Numbered from the stretch's first letter, positions 18,667 through 29,147 are shown. The stretch is DNA of 64,000 bases from DATJKD01 sp963728295 (GCA_963728295.1 CAVSKB010000007.1:30715-94714); one strand, 5' to 3'. Notes: a model not told the origin generated them from the letters alone. Made by a program: numbers and translations.

Positions 18667-19600
18667 GGCTGACCGTATCTACCTTGCAGGTCACACCGGC
18701 CTCGTCGGGGCTGCGGTCCTGCGAGAGCTTGGGCGCTCGGGCTATGGCAACGTCATTCTGCGACGGAGCTCTGAGCTCGACCTGCGTGACCAGGAAGCAG
18801 TGCTGAAGTTCTTCGCAATGGAACGGCCAAGTTGCGTAATTCTCGCGGCGGCAAAGGTTGGTGGCATCGTCGCCAATAACTCGTGTCCGGGCGACTTCAT
18901 TCGCGACAACCTACAGATCCAGACCAATACGATCGAAGCAGCACGGATCTACGGGACACGAAAACTGTGTTTCCTGGGATCCAGCTGCATCTACCCGAAA
19001 TTTGCGACTCAGCCGATGCGCGAGGATTGTCTGCTCACCGGTGAGCTCGAGCCGACGAATGAGTGGTACGCGATCGCGAAGATCGCTGGAATCAAGATGT
19101 GCCAGGCCTATCGAAGGCAGTACGGATTCAATGCAATCTCGCTCATGCCGCCGAATCTCTACGGCCCGGGAGACAATTTCAATCTCGTCGGCAGTCATGT
19201 GTTGCCGGCGTTGATCCGTCGCTTCCATGAAGCGAAGGTGGACGGCGTCGCGGAGGTGACGATCTGGGGAACGGGGTTGCCGCGCCGCGAATTCTTGTAT
19301 GTGGATGATCTGGCGAAAGCCATCATGCATCTGATGCGGACGTACGACGGTGAGGCAATCGTCAATATCGGAAGTGGATCCGAGATCTCGATTCGCGAGC
19401 TGGCCAAAATGGTTGCTGAAATAGTGGGTTTTCAGGGCCGCATTTCATGCGACCCGAGCAAGCCGGATGGAACGCCTCGGAAGCTCCTCGACGTGTCACG
19501 GGTGACGCAACTCGGGTGGAAACCGACGGTGAGCCTGCAAGACGGGGTGAGGCTGACATATCAGTGGTTTATCGAAAACCAGGCCACTCTGCGTCGCTAA
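18659..19600 (+). CDS. fcl: GDP-L-fucose synthase
   Basis: 313 aa, intact. The epimerase/reductase that turns GDP-4-keto-6-deoxymannose into GDP-L-fucose. It has YLAGHTGLVGAAVLREL, AAAKVGGIVANNSCP, FLGSSCIYPK, the YxxxK pair Tyr137/Lys141 in NEWYAIAKIAG, and MPPNLYGPGDNF. Translationally coupled to gmd. It indicates L-fucose, or a derivative, in the surface polymer. Confidence 0.97.
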   Translation: MNEADRIYLAGHTGLVGAAVLRELGRSGYGNVILRRSSELDLRDQEAVLKFFAMERPSCVILAAAKVGGIVANNSCPGDFIRDNLQIQTNTIEAARIYGTRKLCFLGSSCIYPKFATQPMREDCLLTGELEPTNEWYAIAKIAGIKMCQAYRRQYGFNAISLMPPNLYGPGDNFNLVGSHVLPALIRRFHEAKVDGVAEVTIWGTGLPRREFLYVDDLAKAIMHLMRTYDGEAIVNIGSGSEISIRELAKMVAEIVGFQGRISCDPSKPDGTPRKLLDVSRVTQLGWKPTVSLQDGVRLTYQWFIENQATLRR

Positions 19601-19662
19601 TGCGATTTAGCCACCTGATGTAGGCGGGGAGAGCTCCTACCGAAGGTGCAGAGTGCAGTCGT

Positions 19663-20719
19663 ATGAAGATCGTGACAATCGTCGGAGCAAGACCACAGTT
19701 CATCAAGGCAGCGCCCTTGAGCCGCGAACTAAGGAAGCACCATAAAGAGTTCCTCCTGCATACCGGCCAGCACTACGATCAGGACATGTCTGGAGTCTTT
19801 TTCAGCGAGCTGGGAATTCCCGCTCCGGATGCAAATCTGGGTGTCGGGTCATCGAGGCACGGTGCACAGACTGCGGCAATGCTGGAGGGCATCGAACGCA
19901 TTCTGATCGCTGAACAACCCGATTGGGTCATTGTTTATGGCGATACAAACTCCACGTTGGCAGGTGCGCTCGCGGCCGCGAAGATTCATGTGCCGATTGC
20001 GCATGTGGAGGCGGGGCTCAGAAGCTTCAACCGCCGCATGCCGGAGGAAGTCAATCGGGTGGTGACGGATCATCTTGCTCAGCTGAACTTGTGCCCAAGC
20101 ACGACCGCAGTGGCTAATCTTGAAAAGGAAGGGATCACTGATAATGTTCACCTGGTCGGCGACATCATGTCCGACGCGCTGACATGGGGGCTACGGAGCA
20201 GCCAGGGCATTGCGCACGAGCTCTTGTCGTCTCTCCAGATTGCGGCAGGGCACTTCTTGTTGTGCACAGTGCACCGAAGTGAAAACACCGACGACCCTGA
20301 ACGGCTGGCGGGCATCGTTGATGCGTTGAATAGACTGGATGAACGGGTGGTGTTGCCCCTGCACCCGCGGACCGGAAAGGCAATTGAGGCGACAAGACTG
20401 CAACTAAAGCCCCACGTTCGTGCGATCAACCCGATCGGCTATGTGCAGATGATTGCCCTGGCGTCTACCGCTCGAATGATTCTCACGGACTCAGGCGGGC
20501 TGCAGAAGGAAGCGTACTGGCTGGGCGTGCCGTGCGTCACTCTGCGTGATGAGACCGAGTGGGTCGAGACCGTGTCGAATGGCTGGAATGTACTCGCGGG
20601 AGCCAGTGCCGATCGCGTCGTTGATGCGGTTCGCGGCTGGTCAGCGCCGATAGCGTCGGCCGCAGCTCTACGGTGACGGAGGCGTAGCCGCGAGATGCGT
20701 ATCATTGCTGAGATCCTAG
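19663..20719 (+). CDS. wecB: UDP-N-acetylglucosamine 2-epimerase (non-hydrolysing), C-terminal frameshift
   Basis: Interconverts UDP-GlcNAc and UDP-ManNAc. Seen: KIVTIVGARPQFIKAAPL, HTGQHYDQDMSGVFF, VYGDTNSTLAGALAA, HVEAGLRSFNRRMPEE, HRSENTDD and TDSGGLQKEAYWLGVPC. As read, it stops at 20676 after 337 aa, short for the family. A frame change near 20660 gives the expected end LYGDGGVAARCVSLLRS with a stop at 20717-20719, so I take that as the true 3' end. The ATG at 19663 starts the usual N-terminus. ManNAc may be the parent of the amino-sugar acid implied by neighbouring genes. Confidence 0.93.
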
Positions 20720-20788
20720 TTGCGTGATCGACGAGAGTGGGCAAGCCGAAGCGTGCTTTGGCAATGCCGACCTTGAGGGAACCTGCCG

Positions 20789-21785
20789 ATGACAAGTGAA
20801 GAGCGGGCTCCAGCCGATGTCGCGGTCGTCGGCATGGGCTACTGGGGAAGAAACCTCGTCCGCAACTTTCATGAGCTAGGATGCGCTCGCCGCAATCTGC
20901 GACGCGGATCCGACGGTCGAGGACACGTGCCGGCACGAATATCCCGGCGGCACGGTTCATTGCGCGACTTCAGAGAGGTCCTGGCCGACCGGAGGCATCG
21001 ACGCCGTGGCGCTGGCGACGCCGGCGGTGACCCACTACGAGATGGCGAAGGCGGCGCTGTTGGCGGGCAAGGACGTGTTCGTCGAAAAGCCGCTGGCCAT
21101 CGACGTGACGCAGGGCGAGGAACTCGTGCGGCTCGCGACAGCGAACGGGCGGATCCTGATGGTCGGCCACATCCTCCGGTATCACCCGGCGATCCTGAAG
21201 CTGCAGGAGCTGATTCAGGACGGCGTGCTGGGCAAGATCAACTACCTCTATTCCAACCGGCTGAACATCGGGAAGATTCGGACCGAAGGAGAACATCCTG
21301 TGGAGCTTCGCGCCGCACGACATCTCCGTGATGCTCGGCGCTGCTCGAACGAGATGCCCGAGCCGCGTGTCGTCGCCAGGGCGGCGCGTACCTCAGCCGG
21401 CGACGTCGCCGACGTCACGCTGAGCCACTTCGACTTCCCGAGCGGCGTGCAGGCGCACATCTTCGTGAGCTGGCTGCATCCGTTCAAGGAGCAGCGCCTG
21501 GTCGTGGTCGGCTCCGAGAAGATGGCGGTCTTCGACGACACCGCGGAGCACAAGCTGGTGCTCTATCCGCACAAGGTCGAATGGAAGAACCGCATGCCGA
21601 CCGCCGTCAAGGCCGAGCGGCGAAGCCGTCGACGCTCGAGCAGCGCGAGCCGCTGCGCGTGGAGTGCCGAGCACTTCCTCGACTGCGTGGCGTCGCGAAA
21701 CGTCGCCCGTCAGCGACGGCGCCGAAGGGCTTGCGGGTCCTGCGCGTGCTCGACGCCTGCCAGCGCTCGCTGATTCGGCGACGGC
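20789..21785 (+). CDS. Second Gfo/Idh/MocA sugar oxidoreductase, several frameshifts
   Basis: A paralogue of the 12.7-kb dehydrogenase, broken over at least four frame changes. Readable blocks in order: VAVVGMGYWGRNLVRNFHEL, ALATPAVTHYEMAKAALL, VFVEKPLAIDV (EKP signature), MVGHILRYHPAILKLQELI, NIGKIRTE, FDFPSGVQAHIFVSWLHPFK, VVVGSEKMAVFDD and AEHFLDCV. The expected NILWSFAPHD-like block appears in another frame after GKIRTE. Full-length content in the right order suggests indel errors more than decay, but a true pseudogene is possible because the 12.7-kb copy exists. It is followed by an acyltransferase, repeating the 12.2-13.7-kb pairing. Confidence 0.75.
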
Positions 21786-21819
21786 GCTGTCGATCGCCTG
21801 TCGGCGCGACCGGACCGCG

Positions 21820-22490
21820 AACCGGAATCCGCCACAGTACTTCGTCCACGAGTCCGCCTACGTCGACGATGGGCGCCGAGAGTCGGCGCCGGCTACCAAG
21901 ATCTGGCACTTCTCGCACGTCATGAAGGGCGCGACGCATCGGGCGAGCGCTGCAACATCGGGCAGAACGTCAACGTCGACGGCGGCGCCGTCATCGGCAA
22001 CAACGTCAAGATTCAGAACAACGTGTCGGTCTATACGCGGCGTCGATCGATCGAAGACGACGTGTTCCTCGGGCCGTCGTGCGTGCTGACGAACGTCAGC
22101 AATCCCCGCTCGCAGGTGAACCGGCATTCGCTCTACGAGGCGACAACGCTCTGAGGCGCGGCTGCTCCATCGGCGCGAATGCGACGATCGTCTGCGGCGT
22201 CACGGTCGGGCGGTACGCGTTCGTCGGCGCCGGCTCGGTCGTCACCAAGGACGTGCCGGACTACGCGCTGGTCATCGGCAATCCGGCCCGGCAGGTCGGC
22301 TGGATGAGCCGGCACGGCCATCGCCTCGAAGCCGCCCGACCGCGATGGCGTGATGCGCTGCCCGGAAAGCGGGCTTCGATACGAGGTTGGCCCGGACTCT
22401 CTGCTGAGATGCGTGGACCTCGACGAGGAGTCTGCCCTTCCGGTGTCACTGAGCAAGGGCACCGTACCTTACCGGAAGTTCAAGGAATAG
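21820..22490 (+). CDS. Second hexapeptide acyltransferase (WbbJ/WlbB-like), several frameshifts
   Basis: Left-handed beta-helix acetyltransferase recovered from three frames: YFVHESAYVDDG, KIWHFSHVMKGA, CNIGQNVNVDGGAVIG, NNVKIQNNVSVY, EDDVFLGPSCVLTNVSNPRS, GCSIGANATIVCGVTVG, FVGAGSVVTKDVPDYALVIG, ending in a short tail with a lone CP pair (MRCPESGLRYEV) and SKGTVPYRKFKE. The frame ends at TAG 22488-22490. The start codon cannot be placed because the 5' end lies in a broken stretch. Likely N-acetylation of an amino sugar, working with the oxidoreductase just upstream. Confidence 0.75.
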
Positions 22491-22608
22491 GACTTGGTAA
22501 CCAGCGCCCGGCGCGCGTGCCAGGCGAGCGGGTGCGCCGGCTGCGTTGCGCGTGCGCCTGTTACGCAAGCAACGTGCAGCGCGATTGTGGGACCTGCGAC
22601 GTACTAGC

Positions 22609-24432
22609 ATGCCAGGAATTGTCGGCATATTCCGCCGTGATCGTGGCCAGGATAGCGCTCACGACCTGCGCGTGATGCTGGACTGCACGACCCGTGAGAA
22701 ATGGCACCGGGTGGGCACGTACACCGACGATGCACTTGGTGTGTACGTCGGCTGGATCTGGCACGCCGGCACCTACGTCGATGCCCTGCCGCTCTGGAAC
22801 TCGACCCGCGACGTCTGCCTGATCATGATCGGTGAGGAATTTTCCCGCCCGCTGTCGTCGCGAGCCCCAGGGACGGGTGCCGTGGCAGAAAGTACCGCCG
22901 CCGAGCGGATACTGGCGCAATACGAGGAGCGTGGTATCGATTGCGTGCACGGACTCAACGGAGGCTTCAATGCGGTGATAGTCGATTCACGGGCCATGCG
23001 CGCGTTCCTGTTCAATGACCGCTATGGTCTTCTCCGCCTGCATTGTCATGCAAATGAACAGGCCCTGTACTTCGCGTCGGAACCGAAACCGATTCTGCGA
23101 TTGTTGCCGGAGACCCGCCGGCTCGACGTACGAGGGCTGGGCGAATATCTGTCTCTCGGTTGCGTGATACAGAACCGCACCCTCTTCTCCGGCATCAATC
23201 TCCTACCCGGCGGTTCCCTCTGGTCGATCGCACCAGGCGAGTCCTTGCGCCGCGGTACTACCTTCGATCCGGCGGAGCTGGAGGCGTTGGAAGCCCTGCC
23301 GGCTTCAAGATACGAGGATGAGCTCAGGTCCCTGTGGCCGGATGTGCTGGATCGCTATTTCAAGGGTCCGCAACGGGTCGGACTGTCGATGACCGGCGGC
23401 CTGGACAGCAGGATGATCCTTGCGTGGGCAAACAAGGCGCCAGGGACGTTGCCCTGCTACACGTTCGGCGGCCCATTCAGGGAGTGCAATGACGTTCGCC
23501 TGGCACGCGAGGCGGCAACTCTCTGTCACCAGCCGCATGAAGTCGTCACCGTAAGCGGGGAGTTCCTGTCTGAATTTCCGGCGCTCGCCGAGCAAGCCGT
23601 CCTGATCAGCGGTGGTGCCATGGACGTGACGGGGGCCGTGGACGTCTATGTCCAGAGGCGTGCGCGGGAGATCGCACCGGTTCGACTGAGCGGCGTCAAT
23701 GGCGGAGAACTGCTGCGTAACGTCATCAACTTCGGCCCGAGGCCTCTGAACCGGCAGATCTTTTCAGGGGACGTCATCGAGGCTGCATCGCTGGCAGCCC
23801 GCACTTACGAGGAGGAGACGAGGGGACACCCGGCGACGTTCGTCAGCTTCAAGCAGGCGCCGTGGCAAATGGCGACAAAGCTGGGGGTCGAGCATTCGCA
23901 GCTTACTTTCCGTACACCGTACTTTGACAATGACCTGGTTCGACTCTCATACCAGGTACCGTCAGCGCTGCGCTCGAGCAAGGCACCAGCGCTCGGCGTC
24001 ATTGCAGCCGCCAATCCCGCACTCGCGCGAATGGGCACCGATCGCGGGCTCAGGGTCGGTGGTATTCCTGGCCTTGCCCGCCTGGAGAACCTGTACCAGG
24101 AATTTACGTTCAGGGCCGAATACGCGTATGACTACGGAATGCCGCAGTGGCTTGCGAAGGTAGACAACGTGCTGTCGCCGCTGCACCTCGAGCGGCTGTT
24201 CCTGGGCCGTCACAAGATCCACCACTTCCGCTGGTACTACCGCCACGAGCTCGCCGGCTATGTCCGTGATGTGCTGCTTGATCCACGTTCTCGGCAGCGC
24301 TGGTATCTGCAAGGCGATTCCCTGCGCAAACTGGTCGATGGCCACCTTGGCGGGCAACACAACTACACGATCGAGCTTCACAAAGTGCTTGCGTGCGAGC
24401 TGATCAATAGACACCTGGTCGAGCAGGCATGA
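22609..24432 (+). CDS. Asparagine-synthetase-like ATP-dependent ligase lacking the glutaminase cysteine
   Basis: 607 aa, intact, starting MPGIVGIFRR. True AsnB enzymes begin M-C-G-I with Cys as nucleophile; here it is Pro, so glutamine hydrolysis is not expected. The N-terminal Ntn-like domain (~1-200) is retained. The C-terminal adenylating domain has the pyrophosphate loop TGGLDSR (residues 262-268). Such Cys-less homologues include beta-lactam synthetases and lasso-peptide cyclases, and related genes occur in EPS loci with unknown roles. It overlaps the next gene by 4 bp (ATGA). Within this locus it may form an amide on a uronic acid; a peptide substrate is also possible. Function is not settled. 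Confidence 0.85.
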   Translation: MPGIVGIFRRDRGQDSAHDLRVMLDCTTREKWHRVGTYTDDALGVYVGWIWHAGTYVDALPLWNSTRDVCLIMIGEEFSRPLSSRAPGTGAVAESTAAERILAQYEERGIDCVHGLNGGFNAVIVDSRAMRAFLFNDRYGLLRLHCHANEQALYFASEPKPILRLLPETRRLDVRGLGEYLSLGCVIQNRTLFSGINLLPGGSLWSIAPGESLRRGTTFDPAELEALEALPASRYEDELRSLWPDVLDRYFKGPQRVGLSMTGGLDSRMILAWANKAPGTLPCYTFGGPFRECNDVRLAREAATLCHQPHEVVTVSGEFLSEFPALAEQAVLISGGAMDVTGAVDVYVQRRAREIAPVRLSGVNGGELLRNVINFGPRPLNRQIFSGDVIEAASLAARTYEEETRGHPATFVSFKQAPWQMATKLGVEHSQLTFRTPYFDNDLVRLSYQVPSALRSSKAPALGVIAAANPALARMGTDRGLRVGGIPGLARLENLYQEFTFRAEYAYDYGMPQWLAKVDNVLSPLHLERLFLGRHKIHHFRWYYRHELAGYVRDVLLDPRSRQRWYLQGDSLRKLVDGHLGGQHNYTIELHKVLACELINRHLVEQA

Positions 24433-26220
24433 GCGCCGCAGTGACGCCGGCGAAGCGGGCCTACGGCAACGACGTACTGCTGCTGCACTCCGGTGACGCA
24501 GGTGCTTGCGAGCGGAATCTGGCGAAGATCGCCGGCTTTCTGGGCGCGAAAGTCCAGATGTCGAGGGTCGATGGCAACGTGAACGAACTCGCCGACCTGC
24601 TGACCGTTCAAGGCGACCGGTCGATCTGCGTGATGATCAATGCCGACGTGCTTGTCCGGACTGCGCATGGCGGGTCTGAGCGCAGCGGGAAGCAACATCC
24701 ATTACGAGGTCTCCCGGCCAACACGCTGGTGTACGGCTGGAAGCCCTCGAACGAGCATGCGCATTCGCTGCGAGTCCTGACTAATGGGACGCTGGCAGCA
24801 GTGACCCAGCTGTCACCCGGCAGCCTTCCAATCGAAGTTGGTTGCGACTCGGCATGCAGGCAGCTCGCGGGTCTGAAATTCGACGTCGGACAGGCGGAAG
24901 CACCGTGCATCTTCGAGTCAGGCGCGGGGGCGATGCTTTGCGAGCGGTTGATCTCGATCGGTGGTGGCGTGTCATTCGCACGCCTGCGCGACGAGGAGGG
25001 CTCATCGCTGTTGCTCGCAGCGGGCGAGGTCGGAGATCTCGATGCAGCCGTATCAGGTAGCGATTCAATCCTTCAGTACACCAATGCCATCGTTCCGGCA
25101 ATGATCGCGATCCGCGAATGCCTGTATCCATACGTCTGGCACAACGAAGCGCCGTCGGCGTGCTTGATCGTGGATGATCCTCTGCTGAAGCCTCGTTACG
25201 GCGCGCTGGATTACCGAAAGCACCTGGCAGTGATGGATTCTCGCAAGTTCACCACCAGCATCGCCTTCATCCCGTGGAATCATCGTCGAACGGACAGGAG
25301 GGTCGCGGACCTGTTCAGGTCACGCCCGGACGCGTTCTCGTTGTGCATCCATGGCTGCGACCATACGCGGGCGGAATTCGGCGATGCCGATGCGGCAGTC
25401 CTCCGCCAACGTGCCTCACTGGCACTTGAAAGGATGCGGTCACATCGTGCGCTCTGGCGGTGTTCCATTCGACGAAGTGATGGTGTTTCCACAGGGGATC
25501 TTCTCAACGGCAGCCATGACCGCGCTCCGGGCGAGCGGGTACCTGGCTGCGGTCAACAGCACACCGGAGCCGATCGACACAGAAGGATCGCTGCGACTCC
25601 GCGACGTGCTGGATGTTGCGGTGACTCGATTCTCTGGCTTTCCATTGTTCACACGGCGATACCCTTCTCAGCTGGAAGAGCTGGCGTTCGATCTTTTTCT
25701 TGGGAAACCTGCGTTTATCGTGGAGCATGCCGGCTATTTTCGAGACGGCTACGAGTCGCTGAACGAGATGCTCGATAGCCTGCATCGCATCGAGCCGCGG
25801 CTGAACTGGTCAAGTCCGGCAGCCATCTGCATGACCGCGCGAAGCCAAAGGCAGGCACCGAACGGCGACACTGAGGTGGCGGTGTATACGAAACGGGTGA
25901 GCCTTGCGAACCATTCGAGTGAAGCGAGGCGGTATCGAATGGTCTGGCGGGCCCTGGCGGGATCGACGGGCGGTATCACCGTGGACGGTGAGGCGATTGA
26001 CGGCGTCGGCGACCGTGGTCCCGCCGAACTGCACATTGAACTCGAAAGCGGTCGCTCGGCTGTCGTCGAATTGATCGACCGACAAACAGCGCACGGGACT
26101 CCTGTGACTGGGTCCGGCGGCGTGCGCCGCGTGCGTGTCTTTGCCCGCCGACATCTTTCGGAGCTCAGGGACAACCACTATCGACTTGCTCGTCTTTGCA
26201 GGGCAATGCTTGGAAAGTAA
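24429..26220 (+). CDS. Polysaccharide-deacetylase-like protein, one frameshift
   Basis: About 597 aa after joining two frames at nt ~25450 (MRSHRAL to SGGVPFDEV). The middle part carries LIVDDPLL (possible D-D metal motif), TTSIAFIPWNHRR and LCIHGCDHTR (His pair), followed by VMVFPQGIFSTAAMTAL and AFIVEHAGYF, an arrangement reminiscent of NodB-type deacetylases. The N-terminal ~230 residues (from MSAAVTPAKRAYGND) and the C-terminal ~130 residues have no recognised domain; the latter look beta-rich. Coupled to the asparagine-synthetase-like gene by ATGA. Cytoplasmic or periplasmic location is unclear, and no signal peptide is seen. Confidence 0.6.
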
Positions 26221-26237
26221 CAGGGTGTTTCCCGCGA

Positions 26238-27143
26238 ATGACTGAACCGAAATTGCCTGCCTACGTCCTGGTCACACCCGCGAAGGACGAGGCCGCCTAC
26301 ATCCGCAAGACGCTGGAGGCCATGGTCGTCCAGACGGCTCTACCCTTGAAGTGGGTGGTCGTGAGCGACGGTTCCACCGATGGGACGGATGAGATCGTCA
26401 TGGAGTACACGGGCAGGCACGACTGGATCGAGCTGATTCGCATGCCCGAGCGACAAGTGCGGCACTTCGGCGGCAAGGTTGCTGCATTCAATGCCGGATA
26501 CGAGCGAGTCAAGGGCCTGCCGTTCGAAGTCATCGGAAATCTCGACGGGGACAGCTCATTCGATCGGGACTACATCGAATACCTCTTGCGACAGTTCGCC
26601 GCCAATCCGCGTCTCGGCGTTGCAGGTACGAACTACGTCGAGGATGCGTGGGACGAATCCCTGAAGCACGACTATCGGTTCGCCAACATCGAGGATGTCA
26701 CCGGACAGTGTCAGCTCTTTCGGCGCGAGACGTTTGCCGACATTGGGGGTTATCAGCCAAGCAAGCAGGGTGGTGTCGACCTGATTGCGACGGTGTCCGG
26801 GAGAATGCATGGCTGGGAAACCCGCGTCTTCACTGACAAGGTCCTGTTTCACCATCGCCAGCAGGGAACCGCGCAGTTCAATCGATTTCTCGTAGAACTC
26901 TCCAACGGCCGCAAGGACTACATGTTCGGCAGCCATCCGGCTTGGGAGGTCTGTCGCGCCGTGTATCGCCTGACCAAGCGCCCGGTCGTGCTCGGCGGCA
27001 TGCTGCTCCTTGCCGGATACATGGGGGCGATGCTGCGGCAGAGCGAAAAAGTAGTTTCGAAGGACTTCCAGGCGTTTCGTCGCAAGGAACAACTCCAGCG
27101 ACTACGCCGCATCCTTTATCGACCCTTCCAGGGCGTGCGGTGA
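26238..27143 (+). CDS. Glycosyltransferase family 2
   Basis: 301 aa, intact. GT-A fold: YVLVTPAKDEAAYIRKTLEA, VVVSDGSTDGTDEIV, metal-binding NLDGDSSFD, and GQCQLFRRETFADIGGY later on. A hydrophobic stretch near residue 260 (LGGMLLLAGYMGAML) may dock it to the membrane. The ATG at 26238 (MTEPKL) is preferred to an upstream in-frame ATG that lies inside the previous gene. The stop overlaps the GTG of the next glycosyltransferase. Confidence 0.9.
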   Translation: MTEPKLPAYVLVTPAKDEAAYIRKTLEAMVVQTALPLKWVVVSDGSTDGTDEIVMEYTGRHDWIELIRMPERQVRHFGGKVAAFNAGYERVKGLPFEVIGNLDGDSSFDRDYIEYLLRQFAANPRLGVAGTNYVEDAWDESLKHDYRFANIEDVTGQCQLFRRETFADIGGYQPSKQGGVDLIATVSGRMHGWETRVFTDKVLFHHRQQGTAQFNRFLVELSNGRKDYMFGSHPAWEVCRAVYRLTKRPVVLGGMLLLAGYMGAMLRQSEKVVSKDFQAFRRKEQLQRLRRILYRPFQGVR

Positions 27144-28276
27144 ACTCACCGATGCGCGTTGCTGTCCTGACCGGCGGACAGGATCGACCCTATGCCATCG
27201 GACTGGCGTCGGCCCTTGCGGCGCGAGGTGTCGAAATCGATTTCATCGGCAGCGGAGACGTTACAGGCGAAGAGCTGAGGACCGAGCCCCGGATTCGGCT
27301 CCTGAACCTGCGCGGTCCGCAGAATCCCGACGTCGCCGTAGCGCACAAGATGATCCGCGTCTCGCGGTACTACGCTCGCCTGCTGTCGTATGCATGGTCA
27401 TCCAGCGCCAGCATCTTCCACATATTGTGGAACGACAAGTTCGAACTGTTCGAGCGCACGCTGCTCATGATGTATTACCGCCTACTGGGTCGCAAGATCG
27501 TGCTAACGGCGCATAACGTCAATGCGAGAAAGCGGGACGGGCGGGATTCAGCGGCGAACCGCCTGACGCTCAGGATCCAGTACGCCCTCGTACATCGGAT
27601 CTTTGTTCACACGACGCGAATGAAGGAAGAATTGATTGCGGACTTCTCGGTCGCGCAAGAGAAGGTCGTGGTCATCCCATTCGGAATCAACAACACGATC
27701 CCGAGCACGAGCCTGACCTCGGAGCAGGCGCGGGCCGCGCTCCAGTTACTGCCGAAGCACAAGGTGATTCTGTTCTTCGGTCGGTTGACTCCGTACAAGG
27801 GGCTGGAGTTTCTAGTCGAAGCACTGTGTGAGCTCCGCACGCGAGACGAGAGCTATCGTCTTATCATCGCTGGGCCGATAAAGACGTCGAGCGAGTACTG
27901 GCAGCGAGTCCAGGATCGTATTGCGTCGTTGGGCATTAGGGACCTTCTGGTCGAACGAATCGGCTACATACCGGATTCAGAAGTGGAGCGCTACTTCAAG
28001 GCCGCCGATGCGGTCGTTCTGCCTTACCTGGATGTCTTCCAGAGCGGGGTGCTGTTCTTGGGCTACAGCTTCGGCCTTCCCGCGATTGTCACGGACGTGG
28101 GCTCACTGAGGGAGGAGGTCGTCGAAGGGCGAACAGGATTTGTATGCAAGGCGGGGGATGCACTGTCGCTTGCCAACTCCATCGAAGGATTTTTCTCAAG
28201 CGACGTGCACCGTCACCTCGGGAATCGACGCGACGAAATCCGTGAAGTATGCAAACGAGAAGTATTCCTGGGCTGA
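27140..28276 (+). CDS. Glycosyltransferase family 4; 3' end disturbed next to an IS element
   Basis: 378 aa as read. GT-B fold with RPYAIGLASALAARG, AHNVNARKRDGRD, FGINNTIPST, ILFFGRLTPYKGLEFLVEAL and FQSGVLFLGYSFGLPAIVTD. The GTG at 27140 overlaps the previous stop (GTGA); the ATG at 27152 is an alternative. The last residues look wrong: in another frame after nt ~28245 the expected tail YANEKYSW appears and runs to the IS boundary near 28314. The true C-terminus was therefore probably altered by an indel, by the IS insertion, or both. Confidence 0.88.
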   Translation: MNSPMRVAVLTGGQDRPYAIGLASALAARGVEIDFIGSGDVTGEELRTEPRIRLLNLRGPQNPDVAVAHKMIRVSRYYARLLSYAWSSSASIFHILWNDKFELFERTLLMMYYRLLGRKIVLTAHNVNARKRDGRDSAANRLTLRIQYALVHRIFVHTTRMKEELIADFSVAQEKVVVIPFGINNTIPSTSLTSEQARAALQLLPKHKVILFFGRLTPYKGLEFLVEALCELRTRDESYRLIIAGPIKTSSEYWQRVQDRIASLGIRDLLVERIGYIPDSEVERYFKAADAVVLPYLDVFQSGVLFLGYSFGLPAIVTDVGSLREEVVEGRTGFVCKAGDALSLANSIEGFFSSDVHRHLGNRRDEIREVCKREVFLG

Positions 28277-28305
28277 CAGTGTCTCAGATCATTCTAGAAA
28301 CGAAC

Positions 28306-29113
28306 TCAAAGCTGCGGGTCTGAACTAGGCCGCCACTCGTCAATAGGACACTCCAACCGCAACGCCTCGATGACGAGCGCGAAGTAGATGAAGGCGATGA
28401 ACATCGAGATCGAGCTTCTCGAAGCGGCTGAAGATGGCGGGCGGAAGCCCTTGAGTCGGCGGAACAGCCGTTCGATCTCATTGCGACGGCGGTAGATGGC
28501 CTTGTCGAGCACCCACTGGTCCAGGCGCTGCGGATGCGGTGGCACGACCGGAATGAAGCCCAGGTCGAAGGCGAGCTGGCGTGTTTCGTTGCCCTCATAC
28601 GCACAGTCCATGACCAGGTGGCAGGAGCGGGAAAGCGCAGGCAGCGAGCGCAGCAAGTCGCGGCCCTGCGGAGCGTCGCCCGCCTGGCCCGGGGACAGTG
28701 AGAAGCTACTGCGCATCGAGCATTCGCGGCAACCATATGAACTTTGGTGGTCCATCCGCCGCGCGATTTGCCGATGGCTTGCGGGCCGTTTTTTTTAGAG
28801 CGCCGGTGCCGTCGGGGTGTACCTTGACGATCGTACTGTCGAGGCTCACCGCCTCGATCTTGATGCGGATCAGCTGCTCGCGTTGCAATTCCGCGAACAG
28901 CCGATCGAGCACTCCCGCTTTCGCCCAGCGATTCATTCGGGTGTAGATCGAATGCCAATTGCCAAAACGCTTCGGCAACGCACGCCACTTGCAGCCATTC
29001 TCGGCGACAAACAGGATGGCATTGATCACCTGCAGATTCGCTTGCGTGACGTTGCCGCGCTGCCGGGGCAAGTGCGGTTCGATCCGCGCGTACTGTTCGG
29101 GCGTGATTTCCAT
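28306..29113 (-). CDS. IS5-family DDE transposase with frameshift site
   Basis: The upstream frame starts MEITPEQYARIEPHLPRQRG and includes NGCKWRALPKRFGNWHSIYT and LDSTIVKVHPDGTGA (first catalytic Asp). At a run of eight A on the minus strand (plus 28789-28796) the frame shifts to KKNGPQAIGKSRGGWTTKVH, as in IS427-group elements that use programmed -1 slippage. A second shift near 28705 leads to SLSPGQAGDAPQGR, VMDCAYEGNETR and YRRRNEIERLFRRLKGFR (catalytic Glu). The second shift is not expected for the group, so this copy is either dead or affected by an indel. Confidence 0.85.
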
Positions 29114-29147
29114 CCGCGCAGTATATCAATTAGTGTTAACAGGCCCT
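28315..29147 (-). mobile_element. IS5-family (IS427-like) insertion sequence
   Basis: About 833 bp. Imperfect terminal inverted repeats: GGGTCTGAACTA at the left end and, on the minus strand, GGGCCTGTTAACACTA at the right. A candidate 5-bp duplication AGCTG flanks it (28310-28314 and 29148-29152). It carries one transposase gene on the minus strand. It sits between a glycosyltransferase and the convergent flippase gene. The boundaries are inferred from the repeats, and the transposase stop lies 9 bp past the left end, so that end may be off by a few bases. Confidence 0.75.
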
